DNA of 20,116 nucleotides from JANQTF01 sp036835375 (GTDB lineage: Bacteria; Bacteroidota; Bacteroidia; J057): assembly GCA_036835375.1 (NCBI GenBank), contig DAITMB010000093.1, forward strand, positions 1 to 20,116, read 5' to 3'. Shown piece after piece: positions 8,240 through 16,203 of the stretch (its first letter is position 1; the number at the start of each line of letters is the position of its first letter). Both the position numbers and the translations under genes were made by a program. A model generated the notes under the pieces. That model saw only the letters and a program-made list of their open reading frames with translations, was not told where the DNA came from and did no database searches.

Positions 8240-8286
8240 CCATTGGCTCGAAAACACAGCCTCACTTTGCCCGATCGAGCGGCGGG
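8240..8286 (-). terminator. Weak candidate terminator after the MazG-like gene
   Basis: On the - strand GCTCGA (8280-8275) pairs with TCGAGC (8251-8246) around a 23-base loop. A TATTTTTTG run follows within about 12 bases. The stem is only 6 bp, so support is modest. The remaining part of 8138-8286 shows nothing else. Confidence 0.25.
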
Positions 8287-8616
8287 TCACAGCTCCGTGT
8301 ACTTCTTGCTGTTGCCTTTGGCCTTTTCCACGGGATATTTTTGGGCGTTGATGCGGAGTTTTTCCTCCACGATCTCGCGAATGTCCAGGCGGTAGTGATG
8401 GGCGAGCAACAGGGCAAAGCCCAATACATCCGCAAGCTCTTCGCGAACCCTCGATACATCTGCTTCTTCGGATGCCTTCCAGAGATACAGTTCATTGAGC
8501 TCAGCAGCCTCAATCGAAAGACCGAGCGCCAAATCCTTGGCTTGGTGAAACTGAGCCCAGTCTCGCTCATCGCGGAAGGCCACCCACTTAGCGGTCAATT
8601 CCTCTAACTCCGTCAT
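8287..8616 (-). CDS. MazG-like nucleotide pyrophosphohydrolase
   Basis: A 109-aa all-alpha protein of the MazG/iMazG (RS21-C6-like) superfamily, which hydrolyses (d)NTPs to the monophosphate and pyrophosphate and may clear modified nucleotides. Evidence is the FRDERDWAQFHQAKDLALGL opening followed by the metal-binding pattern EAAELNE (37-43, ExxE) and, after a short spacer, EELADVLGF (ExxD). The family's usual N-terminus (M-x-E/D-x-L-x(5)-FRxxRDW) supports ATG at 8616; an in-frame ATG at 8637 would add seven residues (MVIQSQH) and cannot be excluded. It lies downstream of the AAA ATPase gene on the same strand, across a 148-bp gap that holds a long hairpin. It is therefore probably a separate transcript or served by partial read-through. 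Confidence 0.85.
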   Translation of the reverse strand: MTELEELTAKWVAFRDERDWAQFHQAKDLALGLSIEAAELNELYLWKASEEADVSRVREELADVLGFALLLAHHYRLDIREIVEEKLRINAQKYPVEKAKGNSKKYTEL

Positions 8617-8674
8617 GTGTTGAGATTGAATAACCATTTGTCCAGGCTGAAAATGCTCGGCCTAAATAAGACAA

Positions 8675-8731
8675 ATTGCTGGTCTTTCCTTTGCCAACCT
8701 CATTGGTAAGGCGATTGGAAAAACCAGCAAT
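8675..8731 (-). terminator. Long hairpin between the AAA ATPase and MazG-like genes
   Basis: Bases 8675-8689 and 8717-8731 are inverted repeats matching at 14 of 15 positions (outer arms ATTGCTGGT/ACCAGCAAT). Inside is a second stem (8691-8697 with 8703-8709, one wobble pair). Read on the - strand it lies 34 bp past the AAA ATPase stop and is followed by TTGTCTTATTT, a broken U-tract. It is best read as that gene's terminator or a 3' stabilising structure. Confidence 0.45.
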
Positions 8732-8764
8732 GGTCCACTTCATTCGGTGCAAGCACACGGCTCG

Positions 8765-10586
8765 CTAACGAAGGTATGCTTGAAGTTCCTGAACCTTTTC
8801 GAGGACTTCTTCGCGGGTCATTTTTCGGAAACGCTCGGGCAGCAGTTCTTTGGACGTGCTTTCCAGCACCGCCGAATAAGTCATGAGTTCCACTTCTTCG
8901 GGGTATGTAGGCGGCAAAAAGTCGTTGAATACCTTGACTATCAGATCAATATCCACCTTGTCAATGCCCAGGCTAGCAGCTTTGAACTTGGCGCGCGTGA
9001 GCGCTGCCTCCATGTCTGCGCCGGATCGGATCGGGATGTCTTCGAAAAAGTCATCGTCCAATTCAGCTGTATCAATGTAGCCGAGGTCTGTTTTCTTGAG
9101 CATGACCTCCAGCAATTCTTTCTTTTCCTCAATGGTCTCAGGATAAAACAACCCAATGTGCTCCTCGGCGCGGCCTTGCCGCTTGAAGTCCACCGGCATG
9201 AGGTCCGGGCGAGCCGTGACAAGAAACCAGATGATCCGGCCACGGTTGTCCGTGTCGCTCATAAAGGAAGCCAGCATCGAAAACAGGCGACTGTTTACGC
9301 CCGAACTGCCATCGCCACCGCGACTGCCGAGGTAGGCATCCGCCTCATCGATCATCACCGCCACGGGCGCCATTGCCTTGAGGATTTTGAGCACTTTCTG
9401 CAAGTTTCCCTCCGATTGGCCCACGTACATCCCCCGGAAATTCTTCAGCACCACCATTGGCACACCGATGTCATTGGCGAAGGAGCGAATCATGAAAGTC
9501 TTGCCAGTTCCCACCGGTCCCGACACGAGGTAGCCCATCGGCATCACGTCNNNNNNNNNNNNNNNNNNNNNNNNNNNNNNNNNNNNNNNNNNNNNNNNNN
9601 NNNNNNNNNNNNNNNNNNNNNNNNNNNNNNNNNNNNNNNNNNNNNNNNNNAATCTGGGCGCTCATCTCGAAATACTGCTCCGAGCCTTCCTTCCGCGCGA
9701 AAAAATCCTGGATAAAGGTGAGCCGATCCTCTTCGTCGGGGTAAGGGAAGGAGACGTCGTGGGTATAAGGATTTCGGACATACTGAGGATTGAGGTCCAT
9801 CAGGTTCTCGGTGAGGACCATGATGGTGAGATCCGCCTCGAGGAATTTTTTCTCCTTGGCCCATTTTTGCATGAAGACGAGCAGCATGGAGTCGTCCGGG
9901 CGGGCACTGGCATTTTCGCCAGCGGGGAGCAGGGTCTCAGCATAGTCCACGATGAAGGCGATGGACTTGGGCTTGGAGAGCTTTTTTCGGAGGAGTGAAA
10001 GGCGTTCTTTGAGGGTTTTGAGCGAAGACTGTTGCTTTTTCTTGTCTTCGTCAAATTCTGGGAGCGTCATTTTGATGAAGCGGTCGATGAGATCGCCGGA
10101 TTCCTCTGCTTCTTCAGCCAGTTGCTTGGGGCTCAGGCTCATCTGTTTGTCCACTTCTTTGAACCAGGCATCGATAAAGTCCCGGTTGAGCATCAAGTTG
10201 AAGTAAGTGTCCAACGTGTAGAAAGACCGAGCAGGGTTGCGGGTGAGTTCCGCAAAATTGTTGTCCGTCAGCTCATCAAACAGCTTCAGCACCGAGACAA
10301 ACTCCTTGCGCGAGGTGCTGTCCCCACCAAATGTGCGATCGTCACGAAACCGCAGACCCGCTGCCCGATCAAAGTAAATGACGACATCTTTGTATTTGAA
10401 CATCTCCTCGTTGAGGAATTCCCGGATTCGGTAGTATTGATCCTTGGAGTCCCGGTTGATCCTCACATAGTCATTGATGTTGCCGTGAAGGATAAATTGG
10501 GAAACGTTCTGAGAGAGATATTTCCGCTTGATTTCCTGAACCCAATCAGGGACGATCACTTGCGGTGGAGAAACAGTTTCTGCCAT
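8765..10586 (-). CDS. Two-AAA-domain ATPase, interrupted by an assembly gap
   Basis: The gene starts at ATG 10586, runs 312 codons to the N gap at 9650, and resumes at 9550 for 261 codons to the stop. Both sides of the gap fall on a codon edge, so the true missing length is a multiple of three. The N-terminal half has WVQEIKRKYLSQNVSQFILH (15-34), no Walker A, and a weak AAA core with IAFIVDYAETLLP (209-221, Walker B-like with DY for DE) and VLTENLMDLNP (257-267, sensor-1-like). The C-terminal half is an active-looking AAA+ domain: Walker A GPVGTGKT, GQSEGNLQK, Walker B VAVMIDEADAYLG, GGDGSSGVNSRLF, a sensor-1 region FLVTARPD and an arginine-finger KRQGR. This inactive-plus-active layout recalls Ycf46-like ATPases. 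It has no signal peptide, so it is cytoplasmic. The substrate is unknown. It is divergent from the giant TPR protein. Confidence 0.85.
9551..9650. other. Assembly gap of 100 N inside the AAA ATPase gene
   Basis: Exactly 100 ambiguous bases, the usual placeholder for a scaffold gap of unknown size. The two flanking reading frames are out of phase by one across 100 bases, which shows the number is arbitrary. The missing part should hold the end of the first AAA-like domain and the linker before the Walker A of the second. Confidence 0.97.
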
Positions 10587-11340
10587 AAGATAAAGTAAAA
10601 AAAATTCGTTCTGGAGGTGAAAGGTAATAACGAGGGGAAGATAACTCTCTGATACTCGCGATGAGTAAAGGAAGAAGAGATGAGCTGAGAATGAAAAAAA
10701 CGAGAAAAGCGATCAAGAGAAGGCGCCAATTGTGCTCCAACTACTTTTCAAAGGATGAACATGAAGGAGATAAATTCAAAGAGGAAAGTCAATCTGTGAT
10801 GGATCAAAGACGGTCGATGAAAGTAGCTGGAAAGGACAGTAGGGAAGAAAGTGTGGATGGAAAATACCGAGAAAATCCCAGAACTAAAGAGCAAGAACAT
10901 ATACGGCAACAGATCGCATTCGTATTCAAGCTGTCAAAAGGTTGTATCGCCCATTTTACCTTCTCGCTTCCTTTAGTGGATCATCAGAAATCTGACAAAA
11001 AAGATCTTCAAAGGCCTGGACATCAGGCGATTGTCTCATCACGTCCCCTTTAGGTAGAGGATGAATATTTCAACAACCGACAAAGATGTCAATATGAGGT
11101 GCACCGTCTATCAGGCATTCATGCAGAACCTCCGCACCTGTAGCAGAATAACCGCTTGAATTTACCACTTGCGTAAACATTTCACGGTCTGGGGAAGAGT
11201 TTTTGTAATTTTAACTTCCTGTTTTTTGGTAAGGTAGGTGTTTTGAGCAAAGTCCTCGCGGACGCAGGGACCTTCCTTACTTCCCGATACAGCTTGAAAT
11301 TCTTATTATTACCGTTTTTCGTCGCGCTGGATTAGATTTC
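10587..11340. other. 754-bp intergenic region between divergent AAA ATPase and TPR genes
   Basis: No convincing gene is seen. The first 300 bases or so (about 10590-10900) are markedly purine-rich on the + strand. They give a + strand open frame at 10661-11053 that is extremely basic and rich in AGA codons unlike its neighbours, and a - strand hydrophobic frame at 10546-10740; both look like composition artefacts. From 11050 on composition is normal. Promoters for both flanking genes should lie here, but no clean TTG/TAnnTTTG pair was found on either strand. A nested inverted repeat lies at 11229-11280. Confidence 0.6.
11229..11280 (+). promoter_or_regulatory. Nested hairpin upstream of the giant TPR gene
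   Basis: GTAAGGTAGGT (11229-11239) and ACCTTCCTTAC (11270-11280) are inverted repeats matching at 10 of 11 positions. Between them GTCC (11252-11255) and GGAC (11260-11263) form a small inner stem. It ends 60 bases before the ATG at 11341 and has no T-run after it, so a leader-RNA structure or operator is more likely than a terminator. Confidence 0.3.
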
Positions 11341-14300
11341 ATGGCAAAAGTTAAGCCCATTCCCCGAATCCTATTCGTTTGCTCACAGAACGCCTTGGGA
11401 GAAATTTCCTCTCAAGCCATCGAAGTGCTGGGCCATTTGATCACACTACTACAGCCCTTGCAGGATCAGGGCCAATTAGAGATTTGGGTCGAGGAGCCTG
11501 ACTCCCGGATTTATCTCGAAGACATTCTTTCCCAGCGCCCAGCCAAGCAATACCTGACCATCATTCACGTGATCGGTCCGCTGGTCGATGGCAAAATCAA
11601 GGTTCGCTCCCGAAACGGCGATGGGTTGATTGATTCTCAAGACCAGGTGTGGACCCGCACAGAGTGGCCATTTTTGCGAACCATTGCTTTCTCAGGAAGT
11701 CAACCCACCGAGTGGATGCAGAATCTGCCCAAGCGCGGCATCCCGATGGTGCTGAGCACAGGCATAGACTTGGCATCTGCTGTGGAGCCGTACTTGCACC
11801 TGATGTCTGGCAGTCCGATGGTGGAAGCGGGGCAACTGTTTATCGGGGACGAGAAGCTGATCTTTCCGCTGAAAGGAGAAGGAGGCAGTGCCAGTTGGGC
11901 CCAAGGTTCACCCCAAGATGTTCCGAAAGGATTGGCCTATGCTGAAGTAAAGCTCAGAGCCCTCGCTTGGAGACTCCGAAACCCGCTCCTCATCCCATCT
12001 TCGGAAAAACAATGGCTCCTCCAACAGATTCGCCATCGTCAAAAGGTCTCTTCAGATCTAGCCACAGATAAATCCGTAAAGGATATTCCGGTTCCTTTAC
12101 CGCCTACGCGGCCTACTCCCCCGACGCCAGCCTCTCCAGCCGAAGCTCCCGCCGAGGCGGCCTCTGCGCAGGTAGCGTCAGTTGAAGAACTATTCATCTC
12201 GGCACCTGAACCGATAGCACCCACGCCAGTTTCTGTTCTCCAAGAGCAATTGTCGGAAGAGGTAGCGGATGCGACAGCAGCCAGCGTCTCCGAAGATCGT
12301 GTCGCCATCGAGGAAGTACCTCAGCAGGAAGAAGGGCGAAAGACCGAAGATACAGAAAGCGCTACACCTGCCTTCGCACCTACAGAAGAACTTGAAGCAG
12401 CGCCAATTGAAGAATCGACAGATGTGGCCGCTCTGCAAGAAGAGTTTGCTGTACCCACAGCAGAAAAGCCATCTGAAATCCTGACTTCGCAGCCCGAACC
12501 GGTGGAGGAAGAGGAGAAACGATCGCCAGTTGTAGAAGAATCAGAAGCTACTGCTACCGAAGCACAAGAAGCTTCGAAGAAAGACCCTATTTCTGACCCA
12601 GTGACCATCACACCTGCCGCAGCTTCGGCAGAGAATGAACCACCAATAGAGCCAGTCGACCCCGCCCGCGATGACATGGAAGAACCCTCGGTGCAGGAAA
12701 CCACTGCCCCCATCATCGCGCCACTCTTTCCAGATCTGGTTTACCCGCCCGTTAAGCCCGGCCCTATTTCCTTGAAGGCCAGAAAGTCACCATTACAGCG
12801 AAACCCTGAGTCCAGCCACGCTGGGCCGCTCCCACTCCCACGCCGGAGAGGGCCAATGGAGAGCGAGATACCAAGGGCCGGCGTGGTGCCGCCCCCGATC
12901 GAGTCGCCAGCGGATCCCTCCCCATCAAAGCCCATTCCCAAAGATCCTGTTGCCAAGAGCCCTACAATACCGACCAAAAAACAACCGCAGCCTTCGCAGC
13001 GCCCTGACAAGAAATCACTCCCTGCTGAGCCTGCCACTGAGACACTCCCCAGCGAAGCGCTCGCAGACGCACCAAACGGGAAACTTCCTAGCCCCGCGCA
13101 GCGAACAAAGCCAGCCAAATCCAATTCCAAACCTTCTCCGCTCAGTGAGAAGCCTGTCAAAATCAAAGAGAAACGGCCAAGGTCTCCACTTCGGACTTGG
13201 CTTCTTGTTGGTGGAGTTATTCTCCTAGGTGGCTTGATCTCCCTTGGCGTGTGGATGCCTTCTGCTTTCACTGTGCTTGGACTCGGCGTTGAAAGGCCAG
13301 AAAATCCTTGTCCATTTCCAGCCAAAACATCAGACTATCGCGTATTGGTGCTCTCTTTTTTAGAGGAAGGGGAATGTAGGCCCTCGCGCTTGATCCACGA
13401 ACCCGTCTTGATGGATCAGATCAAAGCATTTCGACAAAAAGGTCTTCACGTAGATGTGCGTCTCCTCGAAGTCGAGGATTGTGAAGATCGCATGGAAAAA
13501 TCCAAAGGCATTGCCAGCTCTTGTGGCGCAGACTTGCTTCTTTGGGCTAAGTATGAAGGAGAAGCTACTAAGGAGAGTCAAGCCAAATTGTATTACTACA
13601 TCGCCGAATCGAAATATGCCCGGCTCCTGATGCCACAGCAGACATTTGAAGAAGTGGTGACATTGGGTCCCAAGGCCGTCAAGGGCCAAAATGACCTGTT
13701 GTTTGTCTCGAACATGCTCTACTGGTATGAAGCGCTCAAAGAACAGGAGGCTGGTAATTCCGCAGAGGCGTCCCGGTACTTAGAAGCGATGTCCATGGGC
13801 GAGCTCGTGGAAGAGAGCAATCGTGTCCAATTTCTGCGAAATGCATATCTCAGCATAGGGGAGTACCATCGTGCACAGAGACTCTACGATGAACTCATTC
13901 TTTCCCACCCTGAACTCGCTAGTGCCTATCAGGGTCGTGCAGATGTGTTTCGGAAAATGGGGCGCTGGGACGCCTCTTTGGAAGATTTGACACGCGCCTT
14001 GAAGCTCGCACCCGACGACCTGGAATTACTCCTCAGCAGGGGAATGGTGCATGTCGAAAGCGGAAATCCTGCCAAAGGCATAGAGGATTATTCTCAGGCA
14101 TTAAATATCCACGGCGACCTGGCTTTGATTTATGTGAGTCGGGCCGATGCCCATGTCGCAGCGAAGTCTTATGGTCTAGCCGAGCGCGACTATAACAAGG
14201 CGCTGACCCTCACCCCCAACTATCCCAATGCCTACTATCGAAGGGCGCAGCTCTATCGGATCATGGGACGTGAAACCCTAGCTATTTCCGATATCGAACA

Positions 14301-16044
14301 GGCCCTGACCTTAGAACCAGGAATGCAAGGGGCTTTGCTCTTTGATGTGGAGGGGAAGTTGGCACGAAGGGCTTATGATGAGGCGCTCACTGAGCTGAAC
14401 AAACTGATACAAACACACCCTAAGATGGCCCAAGCCTGGTATCAACGAGGGTGTCTGTATAACGAAGTGAATAAATCCCGGATGGCCATCGACGATTTTA
14501 CACAGGCGTTGATAGCAGTTCCTACCCATCTTGCTGCTCGTTTTGAGCGAGGAAAAGTCCACTTCAGCAACCGCGACTTTGAGCGAGCAGTCAAAGATTT
14601 TACGCGACTCCTGGATCTGAGACCCTTCGATGCATTGGCCTATGCCTGGAAGGGGAGGAGCCTTGCAGCGCAGGGAATGCATGAAGCAGCTTTAGTGGAT
14701 TTTCAGAAAGCTCGGGAGATGGACCCGAAGATGGTCGAGCCGATTTTATTCCAAGCAGAGACCAATTTCCTCATTGGAAATTTAGACAAAGCTCTCGCTG
14801 ACGTGAATCAGCTGCTCATGACCCAGGCCTCCAGCCCCGAAATTTATGTGCTGAGGGGGAGAATCCAGTCTGCTCGCAATCAGTACCCCGCAGCAAAGGC
14901 GGATTTTGACCGGGCCATCCGCATGGAGATTGGCTTCGTGCAAGCCTACGTGTACCGGGGGGTGACCTCTCTGGCCTTGGGGCAAAAAGCAGCAGCAATG
15001 GCAGATTTTGACGAAGCCATTCAGAGAGGAACGCGCGATGCCCTTGCTTACCGGGAGCGGGCACAACTTCACTTAGACAATCGAGAATTTGAACCAGTGC
15101 TGGCCCTCTATGCCCAAGCCATTAAGTTGGACAGCACCAGCGTAGAGACCTACATTGATCGAGGACGCTACTATCAGCGATTCAATCGCCACGACCAAGC
15201 CCTCCAAGACTTTGAGCGAGCCATCCAGCTCGGAGGGACCCTCACTCCCGAAATTTATCTCCTGCGCGGCAAGAGCCATGCTGCCCTCCAGCACGAAAAC
15301 GAAGCCTTGATCGACTTTACCAGAGTCATTCGCAACTGGCCAGACTCTGCCGACGCCTACTGCGCGCGTGGAATGCTCTATCAGCAGATGGGAAAGCTGA
15401 GTCAGGCACAAGAAGACTTGGAGTTTGCCCGTAAGATTGACCCAACCAATGCCAAAATTTTCTTCAGCCAGGGCGTTCTTTTTCAGGGAATGAATAATGT
15501 CGAAAAGGCGCTGGAACTCTTTGATCGCGCCATCGCGCTCGACCCAAGGTATGCCTCCGCTTATAATCGCCGCGGAGAACTTTTCTCAGAGATGGAGGCC
15601 TATGAAGAAGCCCTCACAGACTTCAGCAAAGCCCTGGAGCTGGATCCAGGACTCGGGCGTGCCTATCGCAACAGGGGGAACATTGCCCGCAAAGCCAGCG
15701 AATACGAGGATGCCATTCGAGACTATAGCCAAGCCGTTCTCTACGATCCTACTGATGCCGATGCCTTTTACAGCCGGGGTTTTCTCTATGCGATGAAGCA
15801 GCGCTACGATCAAGCCATTCCCGATATTCGCAGGTCATTGGAACTCGATTCCTCTGATGGGCTTCGCTATGGGTTTTTGGCCAAAATTTACGCAAGACAG
15901 GGAAAGGACCTTCTTTTTTATGAGAACATTGAAATCGCCCTTGCCAAGAAGTATCCTCTCTCGGAGTTGGAAAATGATCCGGCATTCAAGCCTTACCGCG
16001 ACCAAGACCGCTTCAAAAAGTTGCTCGCTCGCTACACCCGTTGA
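11341..16044 (+). CDS. Giant membrane-anchored TPR protein with degenerate CHAT/caspase-like N-terminal domain
   Basis: A 1567-aa protein in four parts. (1) Residues 1-235 are an alpha/beta domain without signal peptide. IIHVIGP (74-80) and IAFSGS (115-120) align with the FHFxGHA and FLNGC motifs of CHAT/caspase-like peptidases, but the catalytic His and Cys positions are Pro80 and Ser120. (2) Residues 240-610 are a low-complexity linker rich in Pro, Ala, Glu and Ser. (3) One transmembrane helix lies at about 620-638, preceded by KEKRPRSPLR, so the N-terminus should be cytoplasmic. (4) Residues 641-826 form a small domain with four cysteines and a DYRVLVLSF...CGADLLLWAKYEG pattern. About 21 TPR repeats (827 to about 1530) and a PLSELENDPAFKPYRDQDRF cap follow, predicted periplasmic. 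ATG at 11341. The AAA ATPase is divergently encoded. Function is unknown; a scaffold spanning the inner membrane is an inference. Confidence 0.85.
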   Translation: MAKVKPIPRILFVCSQNALGEISSQAIEVLGHLITLLQPLQDQGQLEIWVEEPDSRIYLEDILSQRPAKQYLTIIHVIGPLVDGKIKVRSRNGDGLIDSQDQVWTRTEWPFLRTIAFSGSQPTEWMQNLPKRGIPMVLSTGIDLASAVEPYLHLMSGSPMVEAGQLFIGDEKLIFPLKGEGGSASWAQGSPQDVPKGLAYAEVKLRALAWRLRNPLLIPSSEKQWLLQQIRHRQKVSSDLATDKSVKDIPVPLPPTRPTPPTPASPAEAPAEAASAQVASVEELFISAPEPIAPTPVSVLQEQLSEEVADATAASVSEDRVAIEEVPQQEEGRKTEDTESATPAFAPTEELEAAPIEESTDVAALQEEFAVPTAEKPSEILTSQPEPVEEEEKRSPVVEESEATATEAQEASKKDPISDPVTITPAAASAENEPPIEPVDPARDDMEEPSVQETTAPIIAPLFPDLVYPPVKPGPISLKARKSPLQRNPESSHAGPLPLPRRRGPMESEIPRAGVVPPPIESPADPSPSKPIPKDPVAKSPTIPTKKQPQPSQRPDKKSLPAEPATETLPSEALADAPNGKLPSPAQRTKPAKSNSKPSPLSEKPVKIKEKRPRSPLRTWLLVGGVILLGGLISLGVWMPSAFTVLGLGVERPENPCPFPAKTSDYRVLVLSFLEEGECRPSRLIHEPVLMDQIKAFRQKGLHVDVRLLEVEDCEDRMEKSKGIASSCGADLLLWAKYEGEATKESQAKLYYYIAESKYARLLMPQQTFEEVVTLGPKAVKGQNDLLFVSNMLYWYEALKEQEAGNSAEASRYLEAMSMGELVEESNRVQFLRNAYLSIGEYHRAQRLYDELILSHPELASAYQGRADVFRKMGRWDASLEDLTRALKLAPDDLELLLSRGMVHVESGNPAKGIEDYSQALNIHGDLALIYVSRADAHVAAKSYGLAERDYNKALTLTPNYPNAYYRRAQLYRIMGRETLAISDIEQALTLEPGMQGALLFDVEGKLARRAYDEALTELNKLIQTHPKMAQAWYQRGCLYNEVNKSRMAIDDFTQALIAVPTHLAARFERGKVHFSNRDFERAVKDFTRLLDLRPFDALAYAWKGRSLAAQGMHEAALVDFQKAREMDPKMVEPILFQAETNFLIGNLDKALADVNQLLMTQASSPEIYVLRGRIQSARNQYPAAKADFDRAIRMEIGFVQAYVYRGVTSLALGQKAAAMADFDEAIQRGTRDALAYRERAQLHLDNREFEPVLALYAQAIKLDSTSVETYIDRGRYYQRFNRHDQALQDFERAIQLGGTLTPEIYLLRGKSHAALQHENEALIDFTRVIRNWPDSADAYCARGMLYQQMGKLSQAQEDLEFARKIDPTNAKIFFSQGVLFQGMNNVEKALELFDRAIALDPRYASAYNRRGELFSEMEAYEEALTDFSKALELDPGLGRAYRNRGNIARKASEYEDAIRDYSQAVLYDPTDADAFYSRGFLYAMKQRYDQAIPDIRRSLELDSSDGLRYGFLAKIYARQGKDLLFYENIEIALAKKYPLSELENDPAFKPYRDQDRFKKLLARYTR

Positions 16045-16203
16045 TTTTTTGGTCAGGATAATTTCTTTTTGCGGTTTGCGTCAAATGATCTTTTCTGGTG
16101 CGATCATCAGGATCCTCCCCGCCTCCATTCTCAGGGTCAATACCCAATTGTAAGCGTGGAGAATACCCAACAGACAGGAACGTTGGGATGCTGTCGATTG
16201 GAA

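Noticed and set aside
8747..9715. Long + strand frame of 322 codons passing through the N gap
   Set aside because: Antisense to the AAA ATPase, whose motifs are unmistakable, and its length depends on translating Ns.
10546..10740. 64-codon hydrophobic frame on the - strand overlapping the AAA ATPase start
   Set aside because: Overlaps a well-supported gene start in another frame; hydrophobicity follows from the pyrimidine-rich strand.
10661..11053. 130-codon ATG-started open frame on the + strand upstream of the TPR gene
   Set aside because: Extremely Lys/Arg-rich, full of AGA codons not used by neighbours, no recognisable motif, and explained by the purine-rich strand.
12741..13325. 194-codon - strand frame rich in Gly and Ser within the TPR gene linker
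   Set aside because: Antisense shadow of the Pro/Ala-rich low-complexity linker; composition alone explains it.
16085..16107. ATGATC/GATCAT inverted repeat in the gap between the TPR and M28 genes as a terminator
   Set aside because: Six-bp stem, 11-base loop and no T-run after it; could be chance.
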